Source: Theocolax elegans
Lineage: Eukaryota > Arthropoda > Insecta > Hymenoptera > Cerocephalidae
Direction: 5' to 3'
Assembly: GCA_026168455.1 (NCBI GenBank)
Contig: CM047426.1
Coordinates: 5,565,001 to 5,629,000, forward strand
Length of the DNA stretch: 64,000 nucleotides
Within the stretch, counting starts at the first letter, position 1. The number at the start of each line of letters is the position of its first letter. The notes under the pieces were generated by a model that was not told the DNA's origin, made no database searches, and was given only the letters and a program-made list of their open reading frames with translations. The position numbers and the translations under genes are program-made. Positions 60,647-64,000 of this stretch are shown here, piece after piece.

Positions 60647-61367
60647 GCTAATTATAAATTAGATAAATAAGAATAAAATTAAATCTATTGGGAAGCTAAT
60701 AAATACATATATATATATATAATACAGTTGTTGATTTTAAATTAAATAAATTATATACAAAACCAGCCATTTGGAGAAAATAAAAGCATACATATATACA
60801 TATATATAAATAACTCAGACAATTTAATTAAATAAGTATAATCAATTATATAGAAGAGAATCAATTATATATTTATATTATAAGAGAGAATCAATTATAT
60901 ATTTATATAACTCACAATCAATTCAAGGTAAGGAATATTTAAATACTTATTAGATAATTAAAGAAAATCAAACCCAATTTTAAATATCGGATAGAGAGAG
61001 AGAGAGAGAAATAATAGAGATAATTTTCTTTTAACTTCCATGCCAGCGAGTTTTGCTGGAAATCCTGTATAGGATTTAGATAAAATAAAAATTCTATTGC
61101 TAATTAAATTATTATTAATTTAAAATAAACTTTGATGTATATAACATCAAAAATCTGGAGGTCCCACCGAGATTTTGTCTAGTTGAGAGTTTCGTTGAAT
61201 TATTTCCTTTTATTCACTCTCAATCGAAATCCGATATTTTGACAAACATTTTAATGTGCATTTATACTACAATAATTTCTAAAATTTTAATATACATAAT
61301 AATTATTTAATCTTACATATATGTTAATAAATAGTAATTCATTGAAAATATAAATTAGTGCCAATTC
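60647..61367 (+). repeat. L1-like LTR fragment, duplicate of 56991-57667
   Basis: Nearly identical to 56991-57667 apart from a ~44-bp extra duplication around AGAATCAATTATATATTTAT. It joins the second copy of the L3 block through a short unmatched sequence (61368-61374). Confidence 0.8.
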
Positions 61368-62808
61368 TCGCATTTCTAACTCAACAGCATAGATGGATCA
61401 AGGGAGGCTGTCGAGGAATGAGCCTAGAGGACACTCCTCAGCTCTACAGTGCAGCAGTCAGGGCGATGAGATGATACCCAGGCAGGAAGCCGAAGAACCT
61501 CCAACGCCAAGCAAGATACAGCTGTAAAAGAGATGTTTATAAGAACAAAAACACAGCAATAGGGTAAGGAGCAAGGAAGAGGATAAATTGCCATAGCCAA
61601 GAAGATACAAGACAAGGGAAGATATGTACAGCTGTATATAATTACTACAGCTGTACAAGGAACAGTATAGGACAAAGAGGTTAGGTTGCTGTACACAAAC
61701 AACGTGTACAGCAGACCTTGCAAAATACTAAACACCTGAACACGCACACTAGCGTGACCCCAACACTGAAGGAATTACCTGGAGTAGTTGAAGACCTGGG
61801 ACCGGTCGTTCTGGTACGTCGTCGTCGTGGAGAGATGATCGAGGCGGCGTCGGGCAGCAATGCAGCGGCGGGTGAGCTTCGTACCTGAAACTCACGCCGT
61901 ACCAATTAGTTGAGATAAGCAAGACGGAACGACGTAATAATTACCCAGGAGGAAGTCCTACAGCATCGCCGAGAGGTACACTGCACCAGGTCAACAAACA
62001 CCATACAGCCGATTCGTACCGATACAGCCTGAACACTGCGGCACTCGACACGCTCGCACGACGCGAGATCGAGGTGCCGCGCACGGGTACGTACTGCGCA
62101 GGCGCGCGGTACGAACACGGGACTCTCGAGCACGCCGAGAGTCAGAGCTCTACGGTCCGCCGTCCTGAACGGACAAGTTCCTTGCCGATAGCGCGATAGT
62201 GTCTGGTGTCTCGAAGCTACGAGACTAAGTACGAGTGAGCAAAGCGAGAGAGAAACAGAGAGAGTGCATTAGCGTCCTAACCTGGTGTTCCGGAGACGAC
62301 GAAAAGGTTGGTGAATTGTTACTTCCCTGCTGACGGTACCGCCAGGTATCGTAGGAGGTGCGTGCGAGCATCCCGTCCGTCCCATCCTTCCCTTCCCCTC
62401 CCCTACAGCGAACCGGAATCCGAGCAGTGGAGCACGGCTCCAAGTGTTTACCGATAACCCGCGTGTTATCGAGATTCGTCGCGAGTTAACGCGGCTGGCG
62501 CCCACCTTTCACTTAGTTGTTTAGTATAATAAATACTTGTTTTGTTTATATTAAATAGTAGACCCTAATTGACCTGCACCCTGATCCCCAGTGCAGCGTC
62601 ACAAGATATAAATTGTTCAATAATAAGTGCTTGATAAAGTAAATAATTAATTTTATCTATTTGACAAATTTTAAATTTCAAACTAAATATAAGCACATAT
62701 ACACATATATATAGGTATAAAATTATTTCACATAAAACAAGTAGCAATTTGTTAAGGTGGTGATATGTTAAACCATATCAGATTACCTTATTAAACGCAC
62801 ATTTTTTT

Positions 62809-64000
62809 TATATATACTATGTCTGATTTATATATTTTGATATTTTAATTTTATATTTAATTTATATACGTTTATTTACGTATAAATTTTATTAAATTAT
62901 ATACATCTATATACATCTATGTCTAAATTATAATTATATTTTTCCTATTTTTAAAAATTAAATTATATTTTTGAAAATCCCTTTGTCATAGAGGCCAGGC
63001 AGCCTTTTTGCGCCAGCCAAGTTCTCTTCCCAGAAAAACATAAATTAAAAATTTTTCCTAATCTAATGGTTTTATATAGATATACGAATACATGCTAGAA
63101 GCGTTCTCTAAATGCTCGGGAGCTTCTACAGGACGTAATTTTGGAAATTTCTTAATTTAACATATTTAAGTTATTAAATTACCTTATAAGCAAGAGTTCT
63201 ACTTAGTATTTACTTTAATAGATTAAACTAATTAATCATAATAACTGAAAATAAACCAAACCTTAACCTTTTTCAAAATAACTTTAATTAAAATAAATTG
63301 GATGAGTAAAATTTAAATTACAGATACAAACTATATACCTTAGCCATAAATACAAATTTAAAACAAATTTAAATTATTTAATCAATAATAAATAATATTA
63401 TATATATAACAATCAATTTAAATCTTAGTTGACGGTAAGGCATAGTCAGATGCTCAAGTCGAGAAAATCCTGACTCGTTCTCAAAACTTTGTAATTTTTT
63501 TTCAACCACCTTAATCACCCTAAATTCATATAAACAATAAATAAGCTATCTATTCTACCCAATTAATAAGTAGAATTTTGAATTTTTGAAATATTTTATT
63601 TAGAACCTATCTAAAAAGGTAAAATTATGAAATTTATATATATATATACTATGTCTGATTTATATATTTTGATATTTTAATTTTGTATTTAATTTATATA
63701 CGTTTATTTACGTATAAATTTTATTAAATTATATACATCTATATACATCTATGTCTAAATTATAATTATATTTTTCCTATTTTTAAAAATTAAATTATAT
63801 TTTTGAAAATCCCTTTGTCATAGAGGCCAGGCAGCCTTTTTGCGCCAGCCAAGTTCTCTTCCCAGAAAAACATAAATTAAAAATTTTTCCTAATCTAATG
63901 GTTTTATATAGATATACGAATACATGCTAGAAGCGTTCTCTAAATGCTCGGGAGCTTCTACAGGACGTAATTTTGGAAATTTCTTAATTTAACATATTTA
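62809..64000. repeat. Tandem repeat, 832-bp period, running off the window
   Basis: The block starting ATATACTATGTCTGATTTAT at 62812 recurs at 63644 and stays almost identical to the window end, including AGAGGCCAGGCAGCCTTTTT and GCTCGGGAGCTTCTACAGG. Between copies are about 470 bp of single-copy AT-rich sequence. The array probably continues beyond the window. No gene. Confidence 0.85.

Larger units (their letters stand above)
57822..62603. mobile_element. Solo LTR, family L3, split by a duplication and insertion
   Basis: Begins TGTGACAATGTGC and ends CCAGTGCAGCGTCACA, with 6-bp inverted termini TGTGAC/GTCACA and a 4-bp target duplication AGAT (57818-57821 and 62604-62607). LTR sequence covers 57822-59088 and 61375-62603. 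A 999-bp part (58090-59088) is repeated at 61375-62373. AATAAA-like signals and a TTAGTATAATAAATAC block lie near the right end. The middle (59089-61374) is L1-like LTR plus LINE. Six short minus-strand ORFs inside are not genes. Confidence 0.75.

Noticed and set aside
58159..62505. Numerous minus-strand ORFs in the L3 LTR
   Set aside because: The two duplicated copies keep the same DNA but differ in frame through single-base indels, which argues against coding constraint.

Overview
The window is AT-rich nuclear DNA from a eukaryote, most likely an insect (possibly a hymenopteran). That call rests on the repeat content: Ty3/gypsy-errantivirus-type LTR elements with baculovirus-F-like env, a Penelope-like element, TTAA-target MITEs and an RNase H-bearing LINE. 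No ordinary host protein gene can be supported. Nearly all coding sequence comes from mobile or virus-derived elements, and most of it is broken.

Region by region. 1-12.3 kb: sparse AT-rich DNA carrying two solo LTRs of a family I call L2 (306-1011, 8597-9251; perfect 4-bp target duplications), one solo LTR of a family I call L1 (4738-5627; 5-bp target duplication) and a Penelope-like fragment (10.5-11.6 kb) with a GIY-YIG endonuclease and hammerhead-like motifs. 12.3-21.9 kb: a minus-strand L2 element, with one LTR at 12328-13072, a broken env (13249-14950), no pol, a broken gag (20487-21428) and a truncated second LTR (21694-21903). Where pol should be lie several MITEs, a spliced SIAH-like RING pseudogene and a JmjC plus C2H2 zinc-finger pseudogene. 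21.9-28.6 kb: plus-strand debris of a second element type holding a baculovirus-F-like env fragment, degraded RRM-type genes, a degraded chuvirus-like glycoprotein, a tRNA-like gene, a very basic ORF, a polypurine tract and an LTR. 29.6-34.2 kb: an LTR-like promoter region, then an intact 365-aa RRM-type protein (30744-31841) with a small acidic ORF, a polypurine tract and a complete L1 LTR (33201-34231).

34.2-56.5 kb is probably host non-coding DNA with patches of moderately GC-rich, possibly conserved sequence. It also has a near-identical 0.67-kb direct repeat (40.2 and 42.6 kb), nested duplications around a 33-bp minisatellite of about 48 copies (44.07-45.65 kb), and a 686-bp fold-back MITE (52915-53600). 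56.5-62.6 kb is a nest of an L1-like LTR, a third LTR family (L3, 57822-62603, target duplication AGAT) and a 5'-truncated LINE, scrambled by duplication. The window ends in an 832-bp-period tandem repeat.

The common thread is the L1-type element. Its LTRs share a palindrome centred on a CRE-like TGACGTCA and an LTR-internal splice donor (AAGGTAAG type). Two ORFs, the glycoprotein and the RRM protein, sit just behind splice acceptors that are both followed by GAAAAT. I infer a retrovirus-like family that expresses envelope and RNA-binding accessory proteins from spliced LTR transcripts. The RRM-type protein, with an H-x2-C-x11-H-x3-C motif conserved in a diverged copy, is the least familiar component.
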